The notes beneath the pieces were generated by a model, which saw only the letters and a list, made by a program, of their open reading frames with translations, had not been told where the DNA came from and searched no databases. From Quercus robur (Eukaryota; Streptophyta; Magnoliopsida; Fagales; Fagaceae), in NCBI RefSeq assembly GCF_932294415.1, contig NC_065541.1:57530290-57594289 (forward strand): a DNA stretch of 64,000 bases, given 5' to 3'. Of this stretch, positions 48,058 through 58,943 are shown piece after piece (positions within the stretch are counted from its first letter, which is position 1; every line of letters starts with the position of its first letter). A program made the position numbers and the translations under genes.

Positions 48058-48283
48058 TTGTGTGTTTGGGCCATTTGCATCTTTATGAGACTAATTTGTA
48101 TTGGCCCAGCTAAGGATGGCCAAACCCAATGGGTATCAAGTACCCGACCTGAATCTACTCGATATTGTCAAGTATTATCTAATATATCATGGGTAAATAT
48201 AATCAAGTTGAGAATTACCCGGAACATGAATTTTTTGGGTTGGGGTTGGGTATTTCCCAAATTTGATTGACAAAAAATAAATA

Positions 48284-49319
48284 GGGGAAATTTTAGTTAA
48301 TCCACCTGTTGTTTGTCCCGTTTTAATAGTGCCCACCCGTGGTTTAAAAGTTATTACTTAACCCACTTGAGGTGGCCTCCGTTAGACCCCCGTTACCCAC
48401 CTCTCCCTTTTCACCATTAAAAATAGGGGTAAATGTGTCTTTTAATTATATTTTATGTCTCTCTCCTCTTTTCTCTCCTTCTTCTTCTTCTACACATAAA
48501 ACGTAAAAGAAAAATATTAAAAAAAAGTCAATATAAAATTTGTTTCATCATTTTTCATATACATAATTAGCACAAAGTTTTACGAAAGAGGGTAGACAAA
48601 GCAAAAAAACCCTCTCTCTTTTGCTGGGTTCTCTAAAAAAACCCAGATTTGCAAGTAAAAGAAAAATCTTAAAAAAAAAAAAAAAAAAAAACCAGCAATT
48701 TAGCAAATCCAACACCACAACCAACTCACTGAACCATCAAATCATAGCCTCACCAAACTACCACCACCAACACTACCACCACTGTTAGCCACCACCCAAA
48801 ATCCTAGACTGGGATGCAAAAACAAAGAAACAAGAAAAACCCAGCAATCTAACATATCCAACACCACAGCCAACTCACTAAACCATCAAATCATAGCCTC
48901 ACCAAACTACCAACTCCAACACCACCACCGCTGTTAGCCATCGCCCAAAACCCCTAGAAAGTCATTTCATACCTGATATAGAGGAAAATCCAAACTTCAG
49001 CACACCTCCTCCTTGCTTGCAAGTGTTCGGGGATTTCACTTTGGCAATCAAAGTAAAGAGAGAAAGGGATTATGGGTTTGAGGATTTTTGGAGGTTCTAA
49101 GGTAGAGAAAGGGAGAGAGCTCGTTTCTTTTTTTTAGGATTCTATTTGGGTTCTAATTTTGGCTTATATAGTAAAGAGGAATTTCTAATGAAAAGGGCAG
49201 AGGTGGGTAACAGGGGTTTAACAGAGGCCACCTCAAGTAAGTTAAGTGATAATTTTTAAACTATGAGTGGGTATTATTAAAACGGGCCAAATCACAGATG
49301 GCTTAACTACAATTTCCCC
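48284..49319. mobile_element. Mutator-like non-autonomous element, 9-bp TSD
   Basis: A 1036-bp element with long inverted ends (about 125 bp): GGGGAAATTTTAGTTAATCC at the left, matched in reverse by GGATGGC...AATTTCCCC-type sequence at the right. Both arms share ACCTCAAGT(A/G)(A/G)GTTAAG and GGGTAAC(A/G)GGG blocks. AAATAAATA precedes (48275-48283) and follows (49320-49328) it, a 9-bp duplication as in MULEs, though the site itself is repetitive. The interior holds a CCACCA-rich tandem duplication and no transposase. Confidence 0.75.
48690..48958 (+). repeat. Tandem duplication inside the MULE-like element
   Basis: A unit containing CATCAAATCATAGCCTCACC, AAACTACCA, CTGTTAGCCA and GCCCAAAA occurs at about 48690-48805 and again at about 48840-48958 with minor changes. 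It has no convincing frame. Confidence 0.8.
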
Positions 49320-49329
49320 AAATAAATAA

Positions 49330-50320
49330 ATAAAAACCCACAATACACACGTTACACACCAATTCCCAAATCTTTTTCCTTTGCTTTGCCTTTGCGACCT
49401 TTATTCCCAAATACGACTGCTTTAATACCATTCCCAAATCCAAGCTGCTCTATTTTATGTTCCCTTCGGCTTCTTAGTTCTCTTCTCAGTCTCGCCTAAC
49501 TACTTGGTTTTGGACTTTTAGTAGTAAGTTATTATTATTATTTTTTTTATGAGTTTCTTTCAAAGTTCATGTACTTAAAGCTGAATATGTAAGTCATGAG
49601 TTTTGTTTCAATCTTCTTATTTTTATGTTGTTTAGCTGATATAGTTGTAGATGAGATGCCTATGCTTGATTTTTTTGATGAGTTTCGTGGCTTTTGGGAA
49701 TTATTGGGGCCTTGGCCAGTTGGCCTCATGGGTTATGTTTTTTTCTTACATTTTCTTAGCACTCAAACGATTTCTCTATTGATCTATTGTTTTTCCATTG
49801 TTTTTCTATCTTTTTATCTTCAATCATGTATGCATGTGTGTATATGCACTGTTTGACCAATTGGATATTTGTCATTTTCTTGCTATCTGGCTATTGAATA
49901 TGTTATGAGCATGGAAATGTGGAATACTCTTGTTGTTAGGCTTTAAAAAATAATGTAAGAACAAGTGTAGAGAAAATATTTCTTGAAAGTTGATACTTTA
50001 GTTTAGTGATTTGTAAGCAGAAGAAGATTATAATAGCGAAGCTGTTCATGTTCAATACAAATTTCATAAGCGATATTCTTCAAGGTTTGGAATTTGGAAG
50101 TGTAAGAGGAAATACTAGGAAGGAATTGTATGGATACATGGTGGAATAAATAATAGGTTGTGATAAGAAAAGGATATGATCCAAGATAGATGGTCTCTTG
50201 TAGAACAAAGTCTTGTGTAAATTTCAATGAGTAGGAGGTATTAGGGATTTGTAGGGTTGAGCATTTCTTTGTTCAATTGTGTTAATTTCATTTTTTTTTT
50301 AATAATTTTTTATGTGATTT
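49330..50320. other. Intergenic, no confident gene
   Basis: A plus-strand frame at 49596-49856 (DEMPMLDFFDEFRGFWELLG) is open but unlike any family I know and is T-rich. A short CT-rich stretch precedes it. Nothing else was recognised. Confidence 0.4.
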
Positions 50321-51155
50321 ATTGTTTATTTGTTCTGACCAACAGTCAAGAAAGTTAGGGCCCATTTGGTAAGAGATTTTTAGTATCATTGTTTAAATGT
50401 TGTGAAAATATGTGTAGGTGAAAAAGTGTTGTGAAAATACATGTTATAATGTTTAAATACTGAACACTGTTGTTTAAACAACAGTACCAAACGGACCCTT
50501 AATTGGACAAGAAACATGGTCCACTAATACTATAATTGGTAAATGGCCCAAACTCAACCATGTTAGAGAAACTGGGCTGCTTGATGAGGCATGTTATATT
50601 TGTTTAATTTAACCATGGTCCAAGCTAGAGTACGCCCACTCTGTTAATACTCACTGCCTATAATACATTAACATCTACTAAAATCCATATCCAAATCAAA
50701 ACAGGAAATGAAAAAAAAAAAAAAAACATTTAAATCAAGAAACATCTTCAGCTGAAATAAAATTGTTTTCTTAACAAAGAAAGAATTCCAATCATATGAT
50801 TTAGACGACCGAGCAAATGATTACCATACATGAGTTATGAGTGCCATGTCCTTTTCTCTACCCATTTAAATTTTAAGAAGGAATATATTCCACTCCTATG
50901 GCCACTTAAAATATTCCATTAAGCTTATAGCTCTGAACTGATTTTGATTTGACTGTTACAATTATAGTGTAGTTTTTCCATTGTCAATTGGGCGCAATCC
51001 GTGGCAAACTTTATACCAAATTGGTACGTGTGTTGTGAGTTTCAATTAGTTCAATTAGTAAAGTTTATTGTTATCAAATAAGATATCTAAAGCTCAATTC
51101 CTGTCTGCACCAAAATCAATTGTTATCTTTATCTAATAATAAAGAACAATTATAG

Positions 51156-51188
<33 letters not shown>

Positions 51189-52175
51189 AGGTTTCAAAAA
51201 AGAACAATTATAAAAAATGGAAAAAATAAGTTGAAACTCTCTAAAACAAAAAAGTGGTACCTGTGTTCTTGTAGATACAATGTTTAACAAAGTCTCGTAA
51301 CACTCCCAGTGGCACAATAATGTATATGGTTAAAAGGATTTGAAAGTTGAAACATATTAGTCACCGTCGAGGTTGTTCACAAATAAAATTCTTTACCGCA
51401 ATCTTACGAACCAAGGAAAAATCTCAAGGATTGATATTAGTCAATCAGGTAAAAAATTAGAAGTGGGGAAGGGGTCCAATGATGCTTTAATAAAATGTTC
51501 TCAATGCTCTACAGGAATCCTCAGTACTCAAGACATGTCTAGAAGTAGTGCATGAATGAAATTTCTTGATTGTGGTGTGGGTCTAGTAGTCCCACAAAGT
51601 TATTTTCGTAAAACAAAGAGTTTAGGATTCCATTCCTTAAGCACAAAAATGATGCTTCTACTAAAATGGCCATCAAATCAAATAGAATTAAAAAAAAAAA
51701 AAAACAGGAAAGTTGGAAAAATAAGTTAAATTTCCTTGGCTAATTGAGAAGTGCTTCCTCTCTTTAATTTCTTCTGTAATTAAATCAAGTTCACTTGTAA
51801 TATTAAGCAAGAAACACTATGGACTTCAAGTGGAAACTAGACTAATTTTTCGTTCTGACGTCCTTATCTGATGCAAATCCAATCTCTCTCTCTCTGTCTA
51901 ATTTGCAATTTGATAATCAAGTTGGCATGCATGATTTAGGCATGCAACATTAGACGAAATCCAGTTTAAGTGCTCAACTCTCTCTGCATCAATATTAACA
52001 AAACTGAAGCTCTTACTAGAGAAATCTGTAACATTTGCCCTGTGTGATAATGGAGGATGAAAAATAGTCCAATTCAGAATGGTGTCAATGTCATCTTGAC
52101 AACATTTGGACTATCATTTATAAGGTGGCTCTAGTTAAAAGTTCAAAATGTAGAGAACAATGAATTCAATCATTT
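50320..52175 (+). repeat. Segmental duplication, copy 1
   Basis: The sequence aligns with 55205-56190. Shared words include AAATGGCCCAA(A/G)CTCAACC, GCTTGATGAGGCATGTTATA, TATCTGAT(G/C)CAA(A/G)TCCAA, and AGAGAA(C/T)AATGAATTCAATC at the end. This copy holds an extra MITE (50358-50498) and about 760 bp (about 50905-51665) not present in copy 2. Confidence 0.8.
50358..50498. mobile_element. 141-bp MITE, PIF/Harbinger-like, TSD TTA
   Basis: The ends GGGCCCATTTGGTAA and TACCAAACGGACCC are flanked by TTA (50355-50357 and 50499-50501). The duplicated segment near 55215-55245 lacks it, giving an empty site. It is the same family as 22305-22442. Confidence 0.78.
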
Positions 52176-52246
52176 AGCCATTAGTGTAAAAGTAATTGCT
52201 TCAAGCAACCAAAGAAAGTGAAATCAAATAAGAATCTCTTGCAACC

Positions 52247-52600
52247 TCAAAGAGCCGGTCTCCTGGCTGCAAGTCCAAACCAGCTTCTTCTTATATTAGA
52301 ACGCAGTTTCTTGTACACAAGCCCTCCTAAAAACAAAACTCCTGCCCCTGCCAGCACTGCAATCACTATTCCTACCTTCTGTCCACCGTTCAGTCCTCTA
52401 CACAAGCACTCCTAAACACAAAACTCCTGCCCCTGCCGACACTGCAATCACTCTTCCTACCTTCTGTCCACTGTTCAGTCCTCCAAAAGAAGAAGTAGTA
52501 GTTGAGGTTATGGAGGATTAGTATTAGTAGTTGGAGGAAATTGAGGTGGAACATTTGTTGGCAGTACAGGCGGTGAACTGAGTGGTGTATGCAAATTCAT
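52247..52600 (-). pseudogene. 3' remnant of a Pro-rich membrane-anchored protein gene
   Basis: On the minus strand, SSPPVLPTNVPPQFPPTTNT then PP and TAA. One base out of frame follow STTTSSFGGLNSGQKVGRVI and AVSAGAGVLCLGVLV and TAG, then a tandem second copy of the tail: GLNGGQKVGIVIAVLAGAGV, LFLGGLVYKKLRSNIRRSWF and GLAARRPAL with TGA at 52247-52249. The pattern Pro-rich region, one hydrophobic helix and a basic YKKxxxNIRRS tail is that of single-pass plant cell-surface proteins, close to arabinogalactan-like ones (from memory). The frameshift and the premature stop in the first copy argue for a pseudogene. An 84-bp DNA duplication (about 52315-52482) created the doubled tail. No signal peptide exon was found upstream. 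Confidence 0.55.
52315..52482 (-). repeat. 84-bp tandem duplication in the Pro-rich protein remnant
   Basis: AAAACTCCTGCCCCTGCC, then ACTGCAATCACT and CCTACCTTCTGTCCAC, then GTTCAGTCCTC occurs twice in tandem with about five differences. It duplicates the transmembrane segment encoded on the minus strand. Confidence 0.9.
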
Positions 52601-53113
52601 CATACCTAAATATCTAAATATACGTACAGTATTCAATAGGGGATAAACAGTGCAGAGTAGATACTAGATTGGACGTGGATAACTCATCCAAATTCTGTGT
52701 ATTACCAGTTGTTACCAGATACCACCATCTTTCATCTCACTCTGATTTAGCTTGGACAAGTTGTTCCGCCATTCACTGATCTATTAACGTATTGCTTATT
52801 GTTGTAACTTGTAACTCGCATTTAGTTATCTCAGTAGCACAAACACACCAAATAATGAGACTAGAACGAAAAATAAATAAGATCCCTATTCATATATATA
52901 TATATATTATATCAAAAATACAATCTTAATCATTAAGCAGTACATCCCTTGAAGAACTCATCCAAAAGTCTTTACGAGTTAATGTAATATAAGTTTAGAA
53001 ATGCCATATACGACCAAAGGAACTTATTTATCAAAATAAGTTGGAGTGGTACATTACATATTTATCAAAGCAAAGCAAACTGCAGGCTGCAAGTAGATAT
53101 CGAAGGTGAATAT

Positions 53114-53368
53114 TCAATGTAGTAAACGGTTTATTTTTTCAACGGAAAATGGTGAACCGGGATCTTGGCCGTTTCTAATAATAATGGCGCAAATTTCTTT
53201 GCAGGCAATGCAACATGCAGGAGGAGTTGCCGAAGGATTCTGTCTCAAGCAATCAGGTGTGCATAGAGAGAGACATTTCACCAAATCTGGACCCTCGTCT
53301 GCAAATGCCATCACTACCAGCATGGAGTAGACAATAAGGAACATGGCAATGGTATTCTTGGTGTTCAT
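53114..53368 (-). CDS. Small secreted Cys-rich peptide
   Basis: An 84-aa single-exon frame. Residues 1-23 form a signal peptide (a basic start, then IAMFLIVYSMLVVMAFA). The mature part begins DEGPDLVK and contains CLSLCTPDC, then ACCIACKEIC, seven cysteines in a CxxxCxxxC(n)CCxxCxxxC pattern, and a tail ending VEKINRLLH. Plant secreted Cys-rich peptides of this size include thionin-like defence peptides and pollen/stigma signals. I cannot assign this spacing to one of these. An odd Cys count is unusual and could mean a dimer or a free thiol. A TATA box lies about 80 bp upstream on the minus strand. No intron is needed. Confidence 0.68.
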   Translation of the reverse strand: MNTKNTIAMFLIVYSMLVVMAFADEGPDLVKCLSLCTPDCLRQNPSATPPACCIACKEICAIIIRNGQDPGSPFSVEKINRLLH

Positions 53369-53444
53369 GACTTATAATGTTTTCTTTTTATTTTGAAGAA
53401 GATATTAATGGAAAGGATGAAGAAAGTTATGGTGCCTTTGGATC

Positions 53445-53453
53445 ATATATAAA
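53445..53453 (-). promoter_or_regulatory. TATA box of the Cys-rich peptide gene
   Basis: TTTATATAT on the minus strand, about 80 bp upstream of the ATG at 53368, a normal distance for a compact plant promoter with a short leader. Confidence 0.45.
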
Positions 53454-53469
53454 GGGCACATATATATAT

Positions 53470-54660
53470 GTTGCTCCTCATGTGTTAAAGGAGGTTGAAA
53501 CGACGCGTGAAGGTTAATTATTTTCTCTAAATAAAGGTCATTTGGAGAATGTGTTAAAACAAAAATGTTGAAGAATGATTTTGAATTGGTCTTGAATCTG
53601 ATCTAGCTAGCTAGTTATGGTTATGGACGCTAACCAAAACTATATGAAGTAACCATTTAAGTGATTATTTTTGCATTTAAGAGTTTCACTGAACAGAATC
53701 GTGTAGAATGATTCTGAATCAGTCAAAAATGTTATGGAAGTTACTAACCAGAAAATCTAGAAATCATGAATTAAATACTTTCATAATCTTGGAGAATAAA
53801 CATCGACTACTTCATAGATAATTTAGTAAATAATTTGGACAAATACATTGAGTCTTTCCATATTGAGAAAGTTTCTTTTTCTCTCAATTTAATGTGAAAG
53901 TACTTAGGAACTTAATCATTCTTATATAAGGTAATTAAGTAAAAAAAGGGTTAAAAACGGATGTACGCAACAAGTAATTTAGTCCAAAGTTGCTTTAAGT
54001 TTTTGAATTACAACGTATATCAATGAACTCCCAGTATTGGTCTAGCCAACTCATATGGGTGCTATAGGGAGATCAAACTGCACCCTTTGTTTTGTAGCGC
54101 AAAGAGCTAGCTCTTTTTCATAATTACCATTTGTTGGATATACACAAGTAAAATTTCACATTAAATAATAATGACAAGAGTGAGTAGTTATTATATAACA
54201 TAGTTTGATCCAAACTTATTAGCTTAGACATTTGGGTTAAGTGATGTCCATATATATATATATATATTAAATTATTAATAACTCAATTGTCACTTCTTAT
54301 AAAAAAAAGAATAAGAAAAAACCTCAATTGGAGTCTTCCAACGTGTTGTCTTATCTCCCCCAACATGTAGTATCAGAGTCTATGTCTGATAGTGTGTGGC
54401 AAGGTGACAAAGTTTTCAAGATTTCTTTTCAATTGGAGCTAAATAAAAAAGAATAGTACATGAGTTTATAGACACCCACGTATGAATGTGTTTACTTTCA
54501 TAATCTTGACTCCACACATATGATTATTGCCAATGGTGCTATAATTTACAATCAAACGTGTGAATATATTTAGTTATTTCATTCCAATACTTTTTATTTA
54601 TAGTAATAAAACTACCATTCCTATTATAATTATCATTCCATGCGTTTGCTTCTCTATGAG
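53470..54660. other. Intergenic, AT-rich, no gene seen
   Basis: No open frame with coding character and no terminal-repeat structure. A TA tract lies at about 54250-54268. Confidence 0.5.
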
Positions 54661-54665
54661 ACTAA

Positions 54666-55198
54666 GTGTATGTTTGGATAGCACGTCTCACGTTTGCGTC
54701 CGCGTTTTCCTTCTTTTTTTTTTTTTTTTTTTAGCCGCATATTGTTGACTTTTCAGTCATGAACAGTGACTTATATACTGTGTATGTTTGGATTCAACGT
54801 CTCACGTCTGCGTCTGCGTTTTCCCTTCTTTTTTTTTTTTTTTTTTTTTTCAGCCGCATATTGTTGACTTTTCAGCCATGAACAGTGACTTATATACTGT
54901 TCACGGGTCTCACAAACTCCACTTTTTATCAACTTTTTCATTAAAAATGGGTCCCATGGTACTATTTACAAATTTAAAAATTATTTTGCTACAGTGTTTT
55001 CAGTTTTCAGTTTTCAGTTTCAGCAAAATAAGTTTTATCCAAACAGACCCACTGTTCACGGGTCCCACAAACTCCACTTTTTATCAATTTTTTCATTAAA
55101 AATGGGTTACTATTTACACATTTAAAAATTATTTTACTACAGTGCTTTCAGTTTTCAGTTTTCAGTTTCAACAAAATAAGTTCTATCCAAACAGACCC
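54666..55198. mobile_element. MITE with a same-family MITE nested inside
   Basis: The outer element runs GTGTATGTTTGGATAG to ATCCAAACAGACCC and is flanked by TAA (54663-54665, 55199-55201). The inner element (54780-55050, 271 bp) has the same ends and is flanked by ACT (54777-54779, 55051-55053). As a result the left end (GCCGCATATTGTTGACTTTT, AACAGTGACTTATATACTG) and the right end (CAAACTCCACTTTTTATCAA, TTTTCAGTTTTCAGTTTC) each appear twice in the order left-left-right-right. The T-run in each left half is about 18-22 bases. The 3-bp duplications suggest PIF/Harbinger. Confidence 0.8.
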
Positions 55199-55204
55199 TA
55201 AATT

Positions 55205-56190
55205 GTATTCGCCCAGCAGTCAAGAAGTTGATTAGGCTAGAAATATAGCTCACTAAAACTATAATCGGTAAATGGCCCAAGCTCAACCATGTTAGAGAAA
55301 CTGGGTTGCTTGATGAGGCATGTTATATTTGTTTAATTTAACCGTGGCCCAACCCAGTGTACCCCCACTCTGCTAATACTTACCACCGATAACACATTAA
55401 CATTCACTAAAATCCATGACCAAATCAAAATAGGAATTGAAAAAAAAAATTTCAAGAAATATCTTCAGCTGGAATAGAATTCTTTTCTTAACAAAGAAAG
55501 AATTCCAATCATATGATTTAGACCACCAACCTATTGATAACCATACATGAGTGATGAGTGCCATGTCCTCTCTACCCATTCAAATTTTAAGAAGGAAATA
55601 TGTTCCACTTGCTATGGCTATCAAATGATTCAAATCAAAGAGAATTAAAAAGACAGTTGGAAGAATAATTAAATTTCCTTTGCTAATTGAGAAGGGCTTC
55701 CTTTTCCATTAGCTTTTCCTTTCTTTAATTTCTTCTATAATTGTTTCAATAAAAAAAATTTATTCTATAAGTAACCAAGTTCACATGTTATATTAACACA
55801 GAAAAAGCAAGAAACACTTTGGACTTCCAAGTGGAAACTAGAATAATTTTTCATTCTAACTTCTTTATCTGATCCAAGTCCAACCTCTCTCTCTCTCTCT
55901 CTCTCATTTGTAATTTGAAAATCAAGTTGGCATCTATGATTTAGACATGCAACATTAGGCAAAATCCAGTTTTAAGTTTTCGACTCTCTACATCAATATT
56001 AAACAAAACTGAAGCTCTTTCTGGAGAAATTTGTAACATTTGCATGAATGATGATGGAGAAGGAAAAATAGTTCAATTTAAAATGGTGTCATCTTCACAT
56101 TATTTCGACTATCATGCACAAAGTGGCTATAGTTAAAAGTTTAAAGAGTAGAGAATAATGAATTCAATCATTCGGCCACTATATCTATTT
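55205..56190 (+). repeat. Segmental duplication, copy 2
   Basis: The partner of 50320-52175, in the same orientation about 4 kb downstream. It lacks the MITE and the 760-bp segment found in copy 1. The pseudogene and the Cys-rich peptide gene lie between the copies. No gene was found inside either copy. Confidence 0.8.
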
Positions 56191-56279
56191 ATATTACTAT
56201 TATTATTATTATTATAAATGGAGACGTAGCAATAAAAAATTTTATTCTATCATTGTGTCACATTATTCATTTACTTTCA

Positions 56280-56280
56280 A

Positions 56281-56323
<43 letters not shown>

Positions 56324-56640
56324 TTTCCTTCTTTTTATTCTTAAAATAAAAAAAAAAACTATTTTTCTCCCTATTAGTCAACACGTACCGTTAATTTGTT
56401 ACACTCTCTCTCCAACTTTTTCTCTCCCTCTTTGCTTATTTATCTCCCCACTATTCTCTATTTTACCTTTACACCTTTTTTTTTTTTTTTTTTTTTTTTT
56501 TTATCATTTTCTCTTTATTATATTTTGACTATTTTTCTACTTTTTTATTTTGTACTAACCTTATTGTACGCACTCTATGCGTGCATGAGACTCTTTTTTT
56601 TTTTTTTATCTTTTTATATTTTTTTTATATTTTATGTGTT
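56280..56640. repeat. T-rich low-complexity DNA
   Basis: T-runs of about 20-40 bases at about 56284-56320, 56478-56502 and 56594-56607, with CT-rich sequence between. The Phe-rich open frames here are artefacts. Confidence 0.85.
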
Positions 56641-58083
56641 TTGTGTAATTTCTATATATTAAGAAGATTCAAAAAGTTAGTTACTTCTATCTCTATTGAC
56701 TAAAATAACCCTAACATATTATATTATCATTAGTCTTAAAAAATAAAAGATGGGGCATATAAGGAAATTTAATAACTAAATTCAAAAATAATTATTTTTT
56801 TTAAAATCAAATCCCATGTTCGAGAGGTTCATCCGCACTACCAAGCAGTTACTCAACCTTTATTTTAGTAAAATTTTCAGGTTTTATTTTTAAAACTCAT
56901 ACAAAATGTAAGTATCTTTATTTATTTTTTCTTTAAAAAAAAAACATTTTTAACGTGAACTTTGACTTGAACTAATTTTTACCCTTACCAAAATTTTCGG
57001 TAAATAACAATCACTTCAATGTTTCTATTTAATATTGATTTTTGGACCAATAAATCCAAGTGGCACAAGTGGAGAATCGGTATATGTTGCTTGAATTTAG
57101 AACTAATTTACTTGAATTCAAACATTGCTAGCAATCATGTGATAAAATTGATGTTAGATTATATTTTGACATTTGGAAGTGTTTACTTCAATTCTATCAA
57201 AATTGATATATTTGTTATGTTTGTCTTTGTTTTCAAGGAAATATTAACTAATGCCTAGGGATGTCAATTTGGGTTAGCGTGTCGAGTTTGTATCGTGTCG
57301 AGGTAGAGGTATTCGACTAAATGACTTAACCCTAACCCGATCCATTTAATAATTGTGTCATGATCGTTCAACCCTAACCCGACCTGTTAATAAGGCGGGT
57401 TGACCTAACCCAACCCATTTGACACGCTTAATAAACAAGTTGTGTTGGGTCGACACAAATGTAACACAACTCATTTTAACCTGCATAATGTTAAATATAA
57501 CATCTATCTAGAAATAATTTTTTTTACATCCCAAAAAGCAATGCATACTTCAAGTCTTCAACCCACATTCAAAATAATATAGTTCAACAAAAATATAACA
57601 TTCATCTAGAAAATAAGTTCTTTACACTCCAAAAAAAATGCATACACTTCAACCCAAATTCAAAATAACAAAGTTTAACAAAAATAAAATAACATAGTTC
57701 AACAAAAATATAATATCCTTGGAACTCGCCAAATGCTAAGTATCAATATTGAAAGAATTTGAGCAAACAATAGACTAATCTTGACTATGACCACGATTAT
57801 CATTCATAGATTTTTTGTTGATGTCTAAATTCATAACATCTTCCACAAGCTCATCCAATTTCATTTGTGCAAGTTCTATGCCAAAAAGAAAAAAAGAAAA
57901 AAAAAGTATTAGTAGTTCTAGGGTCTGTAAAGTTTTAATTTCCAATTATATCCCTTGTAAATTTTTGTAATTACTCATTTTTCTTTTTAAATTTAAAATA
58001 TATGTTAGATATAAAATGTATTTAACGAATCTAAAATAAAATAAATATTTATTTGTTATATGAGTTAAACGGGTTGTGCTAAG

Positions 58084-58733
58084 CATTGTTATTGATACCG
58101 TTCCGTTTCGGCCGGAATTTTTCGTACCGATATGCAAATCGGTACCAGAATACCCCACGTTCCACCTCAGGTCAGATTTCGGGCCATTCCGATCATTCCG
58201 GACAATTTCGGCCGATTCCAGCCAAGATGTAAATTCCAGCCGGTACAGGATTTAGCTTGTTATTAAAAAAAAAAAAAAATAGTAAAGGTCCAAACGATGC
58301 TGGCCTACCATTTGCCTGAATGAACCTAGTGTCCCAGCCCACTTCTTCATCTTGTTCTTCTTCTTCTTTATCTTTTTCTTCTCCGTTTTGTATCCACTGG
58401 TTAGTGCTTAGTGGGACTGGTCTTTTGCTCTTTTATTTTCTATTGTCTTGAGTGTCCTAGTGTCTTCTAGAGGCTTTTATTGATTTCAAATTTCAACTTT
58501 TCTGAGCCCATCACATGAGTGACATTGGAAATGACAAAAAAAGTTAAAAAATTCAAAAGCAAATGTCAGAGGTATTATTTTTATTTTCCTCATTGTGTAC
58601 AATGGTTTATAACTTTATATTAATATTAATATTTTTTTAAAATATTATTATTAGAAAAATGTTATATTGATAACATTTTCACAATACTTACACAATAAAT
58701 TGTAAATAATAGGTTGTATACGTGTGTATTCAT

Positions 58734-58771
<38 letters not shown>

Positions 58772-58878
58772 GGAATCCCGAAACACCCTGAAACGGTACG
58801 CTGACATAAGCCGGTACCAAAATATTTCGTTCCACTAGACAAACCGAAACAGGATTCGAAACGGAATTAAAAACAATG
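58084..58878. mobile_element. TIR element nested in the hAT element
   Basis: A 795-bp element with ends CATTGTTATTGATACCGTT and, in reverse, CATTGTTTTTAATTCCGTT. The subterminal parts carry inverted GGTACCG/CGGTACC-type and CCGTTTCGG blocks. GTGCTAAG precedes it and ATGCTAAG follows (58076-58083, 58879-58886): seven of eight bases match, as expected for a hAT-like target duplication. It contains an (AT)n tract (about 58746-58770). No transposase frame. Confidence 0.75.
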
Positions 58879-58943
58879 ATGCTAAGTGGGTCATTTTGGG
58901 TTGACACAAATAAATTGGCGTGTCAAACATATCTATTGCGGGT

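Noticed and set aside
47941-48270. 109-codon frame full of Glu-Arg repeats
   Set aside because: It is only the translation of the (AG)n microsatellite, with no coding context.
56253-56662. Phe-rich membrane-protein-like frames
   Set aside because: They are translations of T-runs.
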